NCBI GenBank assembly: GCA_022792175.1
Contig: JAAWAN010000021.1
Span: 45,244-109,243, forward strand
Source: Provencibacterium sp.
Lineage (GTDB): Bacteria; Bacillota; Clostridia; Oscillospirales; Ruminococcaceae
DNA length: 64,000 nucleotides
Direction of reading: 5' to 3'
Shown: piece by piece, positions 1-8,940 of the stretch
Layout of the letters: each line of letters opens with the position of its first letter
How positions within the stretch are numbered: the stretch's first letter is position 1
Made by a program: the position numbers and the translations under genes
Notes under the pieces: generated by a model
The model's input: the letters and a program-made list of their open reading frames with translations, nothing else
Databases searched by the model: none
What the model was told of the DNA's origin: nothing

Positions 1-177
1 TCGATTAACATCGACGTTTCCGAGGTGCTCTCCACCTACACCTACAAGCGCGGCTTGGTGGATGGGGACTTCAGCTATGCCTCGGCCGTCGAGCTGTTCC
101 AGTCGGCGATTAACTTCGCCATCCTGGTCGCCGTCAACCGGCTGAGCCGCCGGGTGAACGATGTTTCCCTCTGGTAG
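1..177 (+). CDS. ABC transporter permease, LplB-type (3' end only)
   Basis: Reading frame open from the first base of the window and closed by TAG at 175-177; 58 residues remain. The tail (TYTYKRGLVDGDFSYASAVE, then a hydrophobic helix and a VSLW end) is typical of the C-terminus of LplB/YtcP-partner permeases, inner-membrane subunits of sugar importers. It resembles the end of the complete LplB-type permease at 32913-33863. The following genes (second permease, binding lipoprotein) complete the same importer, so this is the first permease of the operon. The start lies left of the window. Confidence 0.88.
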   Translation, partial: SINIDVSEVLSTYTYKRGLVDGDFSYASAVELFQSAINFAILVAVNRLSRRVNDVSLW

Positions 178-210
178 CGGCAGGGCATGCGGAGAAAGGA
201 AGGGACAAAG

Positions 211-1104
211 ATGAAGTTTTTTAAACGCAAATCAAGGGGAGACGCGGCTTTTGACCTTATCAACGGCCTGCTGCTCGGGTTGATTGTGCTGGTGGTCGCC
301 TACCCGCTCTATTTCAGCCTTATTGCCTCCTTCAGTGACCCGCAGGCGGTCTATCAGGGCCGGGTGCTCCTGCTGCCGGCGGACGTTACCCTGCGCGGCT
401 ACCAGAAGATTTTTTCCGACCAGTCAATCTGGACCGGATATTTAAACGCTCTTTTCTATACCTTTACCGGCACCTGCCTGAACCTTCTTTTCACCATTCC
501 GCTGGCCTTCGCCCTCTCGCGCAGCGAGCTGCCGCTCTGCGGGGTCTATATGAAGCTTTTCACCTTTACCATGTACTTTTACGGCGGGATTATCCCCCTT
601 TACTTTGTCGTCAAGCAGCTTAAAATGCTCGATACCATGTGGGCGCTCATCCTCCCCACCGTGGTTGCGACCTACAACCTGATTATCGCGCGCTCCTTTT
701 TTATCGGCAACATTCCCGAGGAGCTGCGGGAGGCCGCCTTTCTGGATGGCTGCGGCTATCTGCGCTTCTTCTTCCTGGTCGCGCTGCCGCTCTCCAAGGC
801 GCTGCTCGCCGTTATGGCCCTCTTTTATGGCGCGCGGCACTGGAACGGCTATTTCGAGGCGCTCATCTATCTCAATACCGAGCGCAAATTCCCCCTGCAG
901 CTGGTGCTGCGCACCATTTTGATCGACAGCCAGGCGGCGCTTTCAATGACCGAGGATGCCACCACCGTTGCCGACAAGCAGCAGCTGGTGGATCTGTTAA
1001 AATATGGCTGCGTTGTCGTCTCCAGCGTACCGATGCTGATTGTCTATCCGTTTGTCCAGAAGCACTTTGTCAAGGGCGTCATGATTGGCGCGGTAAAGGG
1101 GTGA
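211..1104 (+). CDS. Carbohydrate ABC transporter permease, LplC/YtcP-type
   Basis: 297 residues. Inner-membrane permease that should pair with the upstream LplB-type subunit to import a sugar or oligosaccharide. About six hydrophobic segments are visible. The conserved cytoplasmic loop that contacts the ATPase is present (EELREAAFLDGCG, then LPLSKALLAV), and the C-terminus KGVMIGAVKG is characteristic of this family. I chose ATG 211 over the in-frame ATG 187 because AAAGGAAGGG sits at a good distance upstream of 211. No ATPase gene is in the window; Lpl-type importers often share a distant MsmK-like ATPase. Substrate is not visible, but the sulfatase downstream suggests a sulfated glycan. Confidence 0.9.
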   Translation: MKFFKRKSRGDAAFDLINGLLLGLIVLVVAYPLYFSLIASFSDPQAVYQGRVLLLPADVTLRGYQKIFSDQSIWTGYLNALFYTFTGTCLNLLFTIPLAFALSRSELPLCGVYMKLFTFTMYFYGGIIPLYFVVKQLKMLDTMWALILPTVVATYNLIIARSFFIGNIPEELREAAFLDGCGYLRFFFLVALPLSKALLAVMALFYGARHWNGYFEALIYLNTERKFPLQLVLRTILIDSQAALSMTEDATTVADKQQLVDLLKYGCVVVSSVPMLIVYPFVQKHFVKGVMIGAVKG

Positions 1105-1164
1105 GAAGGTTATTAAAAAAGCTGGCCCCGAAAAAGCACCCATTAAAAAAGGAGTGATCGGAAA

Positions 1165-2826
1165 ATGAAAAAAACGATGCTATTGGCCCTGGCCGCCTCG
1201 ATGCTGCTTTCCTGCTTCGCGGGCTGCAGCGGCGCACAGCAAAGCGCGCCCGCCTCCTCCGCGCCCGCTGCCTCCGGCGCGGCGGCCAGCTCTGCCGCGC
1301 CGTCCCAGGCCGATCCGGCGCCCGGCGGCAAAAAAACGAAATTTTCCGCCACCTTCCTGCAGCAGGAGTGGCACGGCGACCCGAACAACATGGAAATCAT
1401 GCAGCGGCTGGCCGATGAGGCGAATGTGGAAATAGACTGGCAGGTTTACCCCAGCGCCACCTGGCCGGATAAAAAGAACCTCCTCCTGGCGGGCGGAGAC
1501 CTGCCGGATGTCTTCTACATGAACGCCGTCAACACGACCGATATCGCCAAATATGCCCCGCAGGGGATGTTTCTCGATTTGACCGAGCTGGTAGCGCAGT
1601 ACTGCCCGCGGCTCTCGAAGATTTTTGAGGAGCGCCCCAGCTATAAAAACGTCTGCATCAATCCGGATGACGGCAAGATGTATACCATCGCCCGCGGGGT
1701 GGAGCGCAGCGTGCAGTATACCCAGGCGCTGATGTATATCAACAAGAGCTGGCTGGACCAGCTGGGCCTGGCGGTCCCCACCACCACCGACGAATTTTAC
1801 AGCGCGCTCAAGGCCTTTAAAGAAAACGACATGAACGGCAACGGCAGCGCCGACGACGAAATCCCCTTCTCCTTCCATCTGAGCTACAACGCGCCTAAGC
1901 TCGACTTCAGTCCCCTCTCCCTTTTCGGCGCCTTCGGATATGTCGATGTGGAAGGCTCCACAACCCCGCACTTTGTGAAGGATGAAAAGGGAGAGCTCGT
2001 TTATGTGGCCATGCAGCCGCAGTACCGGGACGCTATCGCCTTCTACAGCAAATTTGTGCAGGAGGGGCTCTGGGATGCCGAGGGCTTTACCACCCAGAAT
2101 ACCAGTGTTTTAAGCGCAAAGGGCAATAACGCCGAGCCCATTCTCGGCTCCTTCATGGCGTTTGACAAGTCATTTATTATCCCCGAGGATCGCTTTGATG
2201 ATTATGTCATCGTCGAGCCGCTCGCCGGGCCGGACGGGACGCGCAACTGGCTCTACCACGGCGCCTCCAACGGCAATGTCAACGGCACCCAGTTCGTGAT
2301 GAGCGTCGCCGCCAAGGGCAAGGAGGAGGGCATCATGCGCTGGCTGGATGCGCATTTTGACGGGAAGACCTCGATGGAGCTGTTCTTAGGCCCCATCGGC
2401 ATCACCCTCACCGAGACGGACAGCGGCATGGTCGATTACATTCCCACCCCCTCGGGCATGTCCTACTCGGAATTCCGCTATGGCAACGCGCCAGTGCATG
2501 TCCCCTGCGCCATTCAGGGCAGCGACTGGGGGAAGAGCATTCAGGTCATGGAGGAGGACCGCAACAAGCTGGAAATCGCCGAGGAGCACTATCTGCCCTA
2601 CTCGAAGCAGTCTTCCCTCTTCCTCATCCCCAACCAGGAGGAGAGCAAATGGCTGCTCTCCAGGGCCAAGGATATCGACCAGTATGTCAGCAAAATGCAG
2701 GTCAAGTGGCTCACCGAGGGCGGCATAGAGGCCGAGTGGGAACCCTACCTTTCCGAGCTTGAAAAGCTGGGAATTGGAGAGTATTATGATATGGTCAAGG
2801 TCATGATGGACCGGATGGCCAGCTAG
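1165..2826 (+). CDS. Extracellular solute-binding lipoprotein (LplA/YtcQ-type, family 1)
   Basis: 553 residues. Substrate-binding component of the upstream importer, anchored outside the membrane. The N-terminus is a lipoprotein signal peptide (Lys-Lys, hydrophobic core, lipobox CFAGC), followed by a Ser/Ala/Pro linker (about residues 25-50). The mature part has the length and the motifs of the LplA/YtcQ family (GDLPDVFYMN; MYINKSWLDQLGLAVPTT; DMNGNGSADDEIPF). AAGGAGTG precedes the ATG at normal spacing. It is 60 bp after the permease, so co-transcription is likely. A strong hairpin follows the stop, which may uncouple its level from that of the sulfatase. Confidence 0.92.
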   Translation: MKKTMLLALAASMLLSCFAGCSGAQQSAPASSAPAASGAAASSAAPSQADPAPGGKKTKFSATFLQQEWHGDPNNMEIMQRLADEANVEIDWQVYPSATWPDKKNLLLAGGDLPDVFYMNAVNTTDIAKYAPQGMFLDLTELVAQYCPRLSKIFEERPSYKNVCINPDDGKMYTIARGVERSVQYTQALMYINKSWLDQLGLAVPTTTDEFYSALKAFKENDMNGNGSADDEIPFSFHLSYNAPKLDFSPLSLFGAFGYVDVEGSTTPHFVKDEKGELVYVAMQPQYRDAIAFYSKFVQEGLWDAEGFTTQNTSVLSAKGNNAEPILGSFMAFDKSFIIPEDRFDDYVIVEPLAGPDGTRNWLYHGASNGNVNGTQFVMSVAAKGKEEGIMRWLDAHFDGKTSMELFLGPIGITLTETDSGMVDYIPTPSGMSYSEFRYGNAPVHVPCAIQGSDWGKSIQVMEEDRNKLEIAEEHYLPYSKQSSLFLIPNQEESKWLLSRAKDIDQYVSKMQVKWLTEGGIEAEWEPYLSELEKLGIGEYYDMVKVMMDRMAS

Positions 2827-2856
2827 TCCGCCGCTAGGCTGACAAACGCCAAATAC

Positions 2857-2894
2857 CGAGCCTGCCGCAGGAGGAAAATTCCCCTGCGGCAGGC
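2857..2894 (+). other. Intercistronic hairpin between binding protein and sulfatase
   Basis: Arms GCCTGCCGCAGG and CCTGCGGCAGGC flank a short A/T-rich loop. No T-tract follows, so it is not a classical terminator. Such hairpins after binding-protein genes commonly protect the upstream mRNA or attenuate downstream genes; that role is inferred. Confidence 0.6.
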
Positions 2895-2929
2895 CCGCAT
2901 CCTCAAGCAGCAAAGGAGAGAGCCGCCCG

Positions 2930-4405
2930 ATGCCTTTTAAACCGAACATCCTGATTTTTATGACCGACCACCAGCGGGGGGATACCATCCTCTCAGACAG
3001 CCGTTGTATAACGCCGAACATCGACCGGCTGCGCAAGGAGGCGGTCAATTTTAACAGCGCCTTCTGCCCCGCGCCGCACTGCTGCCCCGCCCGCGCCACC
3101 TTTTTTACCGGCCTGTATCCGACGCAGCACGGCGTCTGGAACAACGTCAACGTCAGCAACACCCTCTCGCGCGGGTTGTTTGAGGGGGTGCGCACCTTCA
3201 GCGAGGACCTCGCCGAAAACGGCTACCGGCTCTACTTTTCCGGCAAGTGGCATGTCTCCGCAGAAGAGTCTCCAGCAGAGCGCGGCTTTGAACTGCTCCA
3301 TCACCCTGCGCAGTACCGCCGCTATCCCAACCGCCCGGAATACAGCGAATGGGATTTCTATAACCGCCAGCCGATCGATTCGGGAGATGAGCCGCGCACC
3401 GAGGGGCGCATTGTCCGCCCGGGCTATACCCAATATGTGCAGTATGGCATCAGCGAAGACCCCTTCGGCGATGAGGAGGTGGCCGATGCGGCGGTCAAAA
3501 AGCTGCAGGAGCTTAAAGGGGAGCAGCCGTTTTGCCTGTTTGTCGGCCCGCTCGGGCCGCACGACCCCTATTTTGTTCCCCAGCGCTTTTTGGACCTCTA
3601 TGAGCCGGGCAGCCTGCCGCTGCCGGAAAATTTTGACGACCCGATGCTGGATAAACCGGTCCTCTACCGCCGCACCCGCAGCCGCTACGACCAGCTCACG
3701 CGCGAGGAGCACCAGGAGAGCGTACGCCGGTTTTATGCTTTCTGCTCCTATGAGGACTACCTCTTCGGCAAGGTGTATGATGCGCTCGAGCAGTCCGGCC
3801 AGAAGGAAAACACCCTCGTTCTCTACTGCTCCGACCATGGCGACTATGTGGGGGCACACGGACTCTGGGCCAAGGGGCTCCCCTGCTTTCGGGAGGCCTA
3901 CAACATCTGCTGTATGGCCGCGGGGGCGGGCATTATGCACCCGGGCCGGGAATCCTCCGCCTTTGTCAGCCTCGCTGACTGGGCGCCCACCTTTCTGGAG
4001 CTGGCCGGCATTCCGCTTTCCCGCCCCTTCGCCGGGCGCTCGCTGCTGCCGCTGCTGCGGGATGAAACCCCGTCCGGCTGGCGGAAGGACTGCTTCACCC
4101 AGACGAACGGCAACGAAATTTACGGCATTCAGCGGGCGGTCTGGAACCAGAAGTGGAAATATGTCTTTAACTCCTTTGATTATGACGAGCTTTATGACCT
4201 AGAAAACGACCCGCTCGAAATGCACAATCTCATCTATAGCCCGCACCCCGAGCAGGGGCCGTATTCCGGCGTTGTGCGCGAAATGTGCCGCAGGCTCTGG
4301 CAGTTCGCTCATGAGACGGGGGACAGCTGCGTCAATCCCTATATCATGACGGCGCTCGCTCCCTTCGGCCCGGGCATTTTGCAGGATACCCTCGACCGGT
4401 TCTGA
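2930..4405 (+). CDS. Sulfatase family protein (Cys-type, formylglycine-dependent)
   Basis: 491 residues. Predicted to hydrolyse sulfate esters from a glycan or small molecule. The alkaline-phosphatase fold is shown by NILIFMTDHQRGD near the N-terminus (metal ligands), TPNIDRL, and the activation motif C-C-P-A-R followed by ATFFTGLYPTQHG, in which the first Cys would become formylglycine. FSGKWHV (Lys/His) and YCSDHGDYVGAHG (second metal site) follow. No signal peptide is seen, so it probably acts inside the cell on imported substrate. AAAGGAGAG lies 9-10 nt before the ATG. It is the last gene of the transporter operon, ending in a hairpin-rich spacer. No sulfatase-maturing enzyme is visible in the window. 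Confidence 0.93.
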   Translation: MPFKPNILIFMTDHQRGDTILSDSRCITPNIDRLRKEAVNFNSAFCPAPHCCPARATFFTGLYPTQHGVWNNVNVSNTLSRGLFEGVRTFSEDLAENGYRLYFSGKWHVSAEESPAERGFELLHHPAQYRRYPNRPEYSEWDFYNRQPIDSGDEPRTEGRIVRPGYTQYVQYGISEDPFGDEEVADAAVKKLQELKGEQPFCLFVGPLGPHDPYFVPQRFLDLYEPGSLPLPENFDDPMLDKPVLYRRTRSRYDQLTREEHQESVRRFYAFCSYEDYLFGKVYDALEQSGQKENTLVLYCSDHGDYVGAHGLWAKGLPCFREAYNICCMAAGAGIMHPGRESSAFVSLADWAPTFLELAGIPLSRPFAGRSLLPLLRDETPSGWRKDCFTQTNGNEIYGIQRAVWNQKWKYVFNSFDYDELYDLENDPLEMHNLIYSPHPEQGPYSGVVREMCRRLWQFAHETGDSCVNPYIMTALAPFGPGILQDTLDRF

Positions 4406-4417
4406 AGCCTTTCGGAA

Positions 4418-4516
4418 AGGGCGCGTTGCAAAATTTTTATTCCGGTTTGCAGAAACCGGAATAAGGACGGTTTCGCTCGCGAACTGCGAGCGAAATTTGA
4501 CTCCGGTGGAGTCAAA
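4418..4516. repeat. Array of intergenic hairpins after the sulfatase
   Basis: Three hairpins follow each other: ATTCCGGTTT/AAACCGGAAT (4439-4462), TTTCGCTCGC/GCGAGCGAAA (4471-4495) and TTTGACTCC/GGAGTCAAA (4496-4516). They are preceded by GCGCGTTGCAAAATTT, which also occurs at about 27029-27044 as one arm of a full terminator. The first hairpin resembles the one at 24244-24265. Function unknown; REP-like or structured 3' RNA are the options. Confidence 0.6.
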
Positions 4517-4527
4517 AGCCGTTTTTC

Positions 4528-4573
4528 TAAAGGGTCTGTTGCAAAATGCGAGCATTTTGCAACAGACCCTTTT
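4528..4573. terminator. Bidirectional terminator between sulfatase and nitroreductase
   Basis: Long perfect stem (AAAGGGTCTGTTGCAAAATG against its complement) with A and T runs on both sides, located between convergent genes. Confidence 0.85.
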
Positions 4574-4600
4574 CAAACGGAAGGCAGGCTTTGCAGCCGG

Positions 4601-5101
4601 CTATTCCCAGTGCACAATCTCGGAAAGCTCCTTGCGCGGGCGCGGCGCGGGCTGCTCTGCCGGGTAGCCCAGCGGGGTAATCATAACGGCGTTCCTGTTT
4701 TCCGGAAGGCCGAGCGCCTCTGCCACCGCCTTTGCGTCGAAAGCGCCCATCCAGCAGGTGCCGAGGCCCTGTTCCTGCGCCTCGAGAATGGCGAAGGCCA
4801 TCGCGATTGAGAGATCGACACTGTCGGTGCGCTGCGCGCAGGGCATCATGGCGGGATCCACCCCGCAGGCAACCAGAATGACCGGCGCCTCCTCCAAAAA
4901 TGCCGCGCCGTTTGCCGCCTGCCAAATGGCCTTTCGCTTTTTCTCATCCTGCACGACAAAAAACTCCCAGGCCTGCCGGTTGCGGGCGGAGGGAGCCAGG
5001 CGCGCCGCCTCTAAAATCCTCTCTATCTTTTCCCGCTCCACCGGGCGCGGCTGATAAGCGCGCACGCTCCTGCGGCCTTTAATCGCTTCCATCAGCTCCA
5101 A
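4601..5101 (-). CDS. Nitroreductase family protein
   Basis: 166 residues. FMN-dependent NAD(P)H oxidoreductase of the small nitroreductase family; the physiological substrate cannot be told. The FMN-phosphate site is visible as KGRRSVRAY at the N-terminus, then LAPSARNRQAWEFFVV, and the glycine-rich region DLSIAMAFAILEAQEQGLGTCWMGAF and LPENRNAVMITPLGYPAEQP near the C-terminus. I place the start at TTG 5101 because GGAGAGG is 6-7 nt upstream; the alternative ATG 5092 lacks good spacing. The gene is convergent with the sulfatase and stands alone on this strand. Confidence 0.88.
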   Translation of the reverse strand: MELMEAIKGRRSVRAYQPRPVEREKIERILEAARLAPSARNRQAWEFFVVQDEKKRKAIWQAANGAAFLEEAPVILVACGVDPAMMPCAQRTDSVDLSIAMAFAILEAQEQGLGTCWMGAFDAKAVAEALGLPENRNAVMITPLGYPAEQPAPRPRKELSEIVHWE

Positions 5102-5257
5102 ACATATCCTCTCCTTTCTTTTGGCTTTATTATACCGCTCTCCCGCCCTTCGCGGCAAGGGGAAATCTATTTTGCGGCATCTCCCTTTTGCTCTTTTAAA
5201 AGCAGGGGAATTGTGGTAAACTAGGCTTATCAGCCTATAAAGATGGGAGATATGCCT

Positions 5258-5932
5258 ATGCAGTGGCTCTACCGCCTGGAAAGAAAGTTCGGAAGATATG
5301 CCATTCCCAATCTGATGGTCTACATCTGCCTGACGATGCTCGCCGTCTTCTTGCTGGATGCCATTGTGGGCATCCCCATTTCCGCCCTCATTTCGCTGAA
5401 CCGCGCGGCGCTGCTGCGCGGGCAGGTCTGGCGGCTTTTGACCTTTATCTTCGTCCCGCCCTCCTCGGGGGTCATTACTATTCTGTTCGCGCTCTATTTT
5501 TACTATTTTATCGGTTCCAGTCTGGAGAGTGCCTGGGGAGCCTTTCAGTTTAATATCTACTATCTCTGCGGCATGCTGGGCGCCATCATCGCTGCGCTTG
5601 TCAGCGGCTGGGGCAGCAACACCTACCTCAACCTCTCGCTCTTTCTCGCCTTTGCCCAGCTGTTTCCCGAGCACCAGGTGCTGCTCTTCTTCTTTATCCC
5701 CATCAAGGTGAAGTATCTCGCCTATCTCGATTGGGCGCTCTTCGCGCTGAGCTTTGTCACCGGCCTGCTGATGCGGGACTGGGCCACCTGTATGGCCATT
5801 ATCATGTCCCTTCTCAACTTCTTTCTCTTCTTCGGCCCCGGCTTTATGCAGCACATACGCGACCGGCGCCGCTTCGGCGCCGTGCGCAGAAATTGGCAAA
5901 ACCAGATGCGGAATAACAAAAACCGCTTCTGA
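5258..5932 (+). CDS. Rhomboid-fold membrane protein without a recognisable catalytic Ser motif
   Basis: 224 residues with about six hydrophobic segments. The order of segments, the WRLLTFIFVPPSS segment and the short hydrophilic tail with many Arg/Asn match rhomboid-family membrane proteins common in Clostridia. I see no GxSG motif where an active rhomboid protease has its serine, so it is probably a pseudoprotease-type member. ATG 5258 fits best because GGGAG lies 8 nt upstream; ATG 5243 and 5252 overlap that site. Function unknown. The next gene starts 32 bp downstream. Confidence 0.72.
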   Translation: MQWLYRLERKFGRYAIPNLMVYICLTMLAVFLLDAIVGIPISALISLNRAALLRGQVWRLLTFIFVPPSSGVITILFALYFYYFIGSSLESAWGAFQFNIYYLCGMLGAIIAALVSGWGSNTYLNLSLFLAFAQLFPEHQVLLFFFIPIKVKYLAYLDWALFALSFVTGLLMRDWATCMAIIMSLLNFFLFFGPGFMQHIRDRRRFGAVRRNWQNQMRNNKNRF

Positions 5933-5964
5933 GTCCCGACCCAAAACAACAAGGAGGACAGAGT

Positions 5965-6978
5965 ATGATGCCAACCGTCACCCTCGGCCGCACCGGCCTT
6001 CAAAGCCCCAAGAACGCCTTCGGCGCGCTTCCCATCCAGCGGGACAGCAAGGAGGAGGCCATCCGGATTCTCCGGGAGGCCTATGAACGCGGCTTCACCT
6101 ACTATGATACCGCGCGCAGCTATACCGACAGCGAGGAGAAGCTCGGCGCCGCCTTCCATGGCATGCGCGACAAAATCATCCTGGCTACCAAGACCCCTTC
6201 CAAAACGGCCGCAGGCTTCTGGAAGGATCTGGATACCTCGCTGAGGCTGCTGCAGACCGATTATATCGATCTCTATCAGTTTCATAACCCCGCTTTTCTC
6301 CCTGTTCCGGGCGATGAAAGCGGCCTCTACGAGGCAATGCAGGAGGCGAAAAAGCAGGGCAAAATCCGCTTTATCGGCATCACCAACCACCGGCTGCCGG
6401 TGGCCGAGGCGGCGGTCGATTCGGGCCTTTACGATACGCTGCAGTTCCCCTTCTCCTACCTATCGGATGAAAAGGAGATTGCGCTCGTGCGCCGCTGCAA
6501 GGAGAAAAACGTCGGCTTTATCGCGATGAAGGCGCTCTCCGGCGGGCTTATCCAGAGCGCGGCGGCCGCTTATGCGTTCATGCTCGGCTACGACAATGTG
6601 CTGCCCATCTGGGGGATACAGCGCATGCAGGAGCTTTTGGAGTTTGCCGCCTTTAACGATGCGCCTCCCGCTCTGGATGAAAAGCTGCAGGCGCTCATAG
6701 AAAAGGATCGGACAGAGCTTTCCGGCAACTTTTGCCGCGGCTGCGGCTACTGCCAGCCCTGCCCGGCGGGGATTGATATTCCGACCTGCGCGCGCATTTC
6801 GCTGCTGCTGCGCCGCTCGCCGGCTGCCCGCTGGCTCGAACCGGATTTTCGGGAGCAGATGGCCCGCATTGACGACTGCCGGCACTGCGGACACTGCACC
6901 AGCCACTGCCCCTATGGGCTGGATACCCCCGAGCTGCTGCGGGCCAATTATGAGGACTATAAGACGTTTTTAAAATAA
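5965..6978 (+). CDS. Aldo/keto reductase with C-terminal 4Fe-4S domain
   Basis: 337 residues. The N-terminal two thirds is an aldo/keto-reductase barrel (TLGRTGLQSPKNAFGALP; YYDTARSYTDSEEKLGAA with the catalytic Asp and Tyr; DYIDLYQFHN). The C-terminal part carries two cysteine clusters, CRGCGYCQPCPAGIDIP and CRHCGHCTSHCPYGLDTPE, of ferredoxin type. This fusion is common in anaerobes and should couple an NAD(P)H-dependent or ferredoxin-dependent carbonyl reduction; the substrate is unknown. GGAGGACAGAGT places the start at 5965 (a second ATG follows directly). Confidence 0.92.
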   Translation: MMPTVTLGRTGLQSPKNAFGALPIQRDSKEEAIRILREAYERGFTYYDTARSYTDSEEKLGAAFHGMRDKIILATKTPSKTAAGFWKDLDTSLRLLQTDYIDLYQFHNPAFLPVPGDESGLYEAMQEAKKQGKIRFIGITNHRLPVAEAAVDSGLYDTLQFPFSYLSDEKEIALVRRCKEKNVGFIAMKALSGGLIQSAAAAYAFMLGYDNVLPIWGIQRMQELLEFAAFNDAPPALDEKLQALIEKDRTELSGNFCRGCGYCQPCPAGIDIPTCARISLLLRRSPAARWLEPDFREQMARIDDCRHCGHCTSHCPYGLDTPELLRANYEDYKTFLK

Positions 6979-7026
6979 CGTCAGCCGGTTAGCCGCTCAT
7001 CCGGCTGCCCCAAGGAGAATCTGCAG

Positions 7027-7467
7027 ATGGAAAAAACTCTCGCCGAGGCGCTCGCTATTATGGACGGACGGTTCGGCTGCGACTCGCTCATTGCGCTGGC
7101 AACGGTGGAAAACGGCCGCCCCGCCGTGCGGGCGGTGAACGCCTACTATGCGGACGGCACCTTTTATGTGATTACCCACGGGCTTTCAAACAAGATGCGG
7201 CAGCTGAGAGAAAACCCGGCCGCCGCCGTGTGCGGCGACTGGTTTACCGGGGAGGGGACGGGCGAAAGTATTGGCCATCCCCGCGCGCCGGAAAACCGGG
7301 AGCTGATGGACAAGTTGTGCGCCATTTTCGCCGCATGGTATGATAACGGGCACATCGATGAAAATGACCCGAACACCTGTATTCTGCGCATCCGCCTGAA
7401 GGAAGGGGTTCTCTTCTCTCACGGCACGCGCTATGCGATTGATTTCATGGAAAACCGGCTGAAATAA
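7027..7467 (+). CDS. Pyridoxamine 5'-phosphate oxidase family protein
   Basis: 146 residues, the size of small flavin-binding split-barrel proteins of this family. Visible features are LIALATVENGRPAVRAVNAYYADGTF (barrel strands, shown here in part), YVITHGLSNKMRQLRENP and AAVCGDWFTGEGTGE. In Clostridia such proteins bind FMN or F420-like cofactors, but the reaction is mostly unassigned. AAGGAG lies 10 nt before the ATG. It sits 48 bp after the aldo/keto reductase and 37 bp before the GH13 gene, so an operon is likely. Confidence 0.85.
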   Translation: MEKTLAEALAIMDGRFGCDSLIALATVENGRPAVRAVNAYYADGTFYVITHGLSNKMRQLRENPAAAVCGDWFTGEGTGESIGHPRAPENRELMDKLCAIFAAWYDNGHIDENDPNTCILRIRLKEGVLFSHGTRYAIDFMENRLK

Positions 7468-7504
7468 AACCGCCCTGGCCCGGCAGAGGAAAGGATGACT
7501 GCGC

Positions 7505-8812
7505 ATGTGGGCATATGAAAGCATCTTCTATCAGATTTATCCGCTCGGCTTCTGCGGCGCGCCGAAAGAAAATACCGGGGAATCCGCCTCCCGCATCGGC
7601 AAGCTGGCCGAATGGGGAGAGCACATAAAGACTCTGGGGGCAAACGCCCTCTACCTCTCCCCCCTCTTCGAGTCGGATGCGCACGGCTATGATACGCGCG
7701 ACTACCGCCGGATTGACCGGCGTTTAGGCAGCAACGAGGAGTTTACCGCCGTTTGCCGCTCGCTGCATGAGCAGGGGATACGCATCGTGCTCGACGGGGT
7801 GTTTAACCATGTCGGCCGCGGCTTCTGGGCTTTTCAGGATGTGCTGCATAACCGCGAGCAATCCCCTTATAAGGACTGGTTTCACATCGACTTCGGCGGG
7901 AACAGCGCCTATCAGGATGGGCTTTGGTATGAGGGCTGGGAGGGGCACTATGAGCTGGTGCGCCTCAACCTGCAGAATGAGGCGGTTATCGAGCACATCT
8001 TCTCCTGCATCCGCCTCTGGGTGGAGGAGTTTGACATCGATGGGCTGCGACTGGATGTTGCCTACTGCCTGGACAAAAATTTCCTCCGCCGGCTGCGCGC
8101 CTTCTGCGACAGCTTAAAGCCCGACTTTTTCCTGGTCGGCGAGGTGCTGCACGGGGACTATAACCCCTATCTGCAGGAGGGGATGCTGCACAGCGTCACC
8201 AACTACGAATGCTACAAGGGGCTCTATTCGAGCTTCAACAGCCTTAACCTGTTTGAAATCACCCACTCGCTGCTGCGGCAGTTCGGACCGGAAAACTGGA
8301 CGCTCTATAAAGGAAAACACCTTTTCTGCTTTGTGGATAACCACGATGTGACCCGCATTGCCAGCATGCTGAACGAGCCGCGGCATCTGCCGCTCATCTA
8401 TGCGCTGCTCTTCGGCATGCCCGGCATCCCCTGCCTTTATTACGGGAGCGAATGGGGGACGCCCGGCCGCAAGGAGCAGGGGGACCCCGCCCTGCGCCCC
8501 TGCCTGCCGCAGCCGGAGTGGAACGAGCTGACCGGCAGCATTCAGCAGATGGCGCAGGCCCACCGGCAGAGCCGCGCCCTCTGCTACGGCGATTTTCATT
8601 CGCTACTGCTGCAGAATAAGCAGGTTATCTTTGAGCGCGCCTTTGAGGGGGAGCGGGTGCTGGTCGCCATCAATGCGGACAGTGCGCCGTTTACCGCGCA
8701 CTTTAACGCGAATGCCGGCCGCGCGCGCGATCTTTTAAGCGGACAGACGCATGATTTCGGAGGCGGAAGCGTTCTCCCCCCCTTCAGCGCCGCCTACTGG
8801 CAGGTCTATTAG
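7505..8812 (+). CDS. GH13 alpha-amylase-family glucosidase
   Basis: 435 residues. Cytoplasmic alpha-glucan hydrolase or cyclomaltodextrinase-like enzyme (no signal peptide). The four GH13 regions are present: VLDGVFNHVG, GLRLDVAYC (nucleophile Asp184), FLVGEVLHGDY (acid/base Glu213) and FVDNHDVTRI (Asp281). The short C-terminal beta domain ends at PPFSAAYWQVY. It lacks the N-terminal domain of classical neopullulanases, so it belongs to the short group. GGAAAGGA lies at normal spacing. A bidirectional terminator follows. Confidence 0.9.
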   Translation: MWAYESIFYQIYPLGFCGAPKENTGESASRIGKLAEWGEHIKTLGANALYLSPLFESDAHGYDTRDYRRIDRRLGSNEEFTAVCRSLHEQGIRIVLDGVFNHVGRGFWAFQDVLHNREQSPYKDWFHIDFGGNSAYQDGLWYEGWEGHYELVRLNLQNEAVIEHIFSCIRLWVEEFDIDGLRLDVAYCLDKNFLRRLRAFCDSLKPDFFLVGEVLHGDYNPYLQEGMLHSVTNYECYKGLYSSFNSLNLFEITHSLLRQFGPENWTLYKGKHLFCFVDNHDVTRIASMLNEPRHLPLIYALLFGMPGIPCLYYGSEWGTPGRKEQGDPALRPCLPQPEWNELTGSIQQMAQAHRQSRALCYGDFHSLLLQNKQVIFERAFEGERVLVAINADSAPFTAHFNANAGRARDLLSGQTHDFGGGSVLPPFSAAYWQVY

Positions 8813-8872
8813 CCGTCCCACTTCCGACAATAAAAGGACAGGCTCGCAGCATTCCCTTTTGCTGCCAAAAAG

Positions 8873-8915
8873 AAAAGCCGCTATTGACTCGCACCGAGTC
8901 AATAGCGGCTTTTTT
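8873..8915. terminator. Bidirectional terminator between GH13 and PBP1A genes
   Basis: Stem AAAAGCCGCTATTGACTCG with its complement, 3-nt loop, T-run on the plus side and A-run (T on minus) on the other; placed between convergent genes. Confidence 0.88.
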
Positions 8916-8940
8916 AAAGGGAACATCCGCAGCCTTATCT

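Noticed and set aside
4439..4573. CRISPR array
   Set aside because: The hairpins differ in sequence and spacing; there are no regular identical repeats or spacers, and no cas genes in the window.
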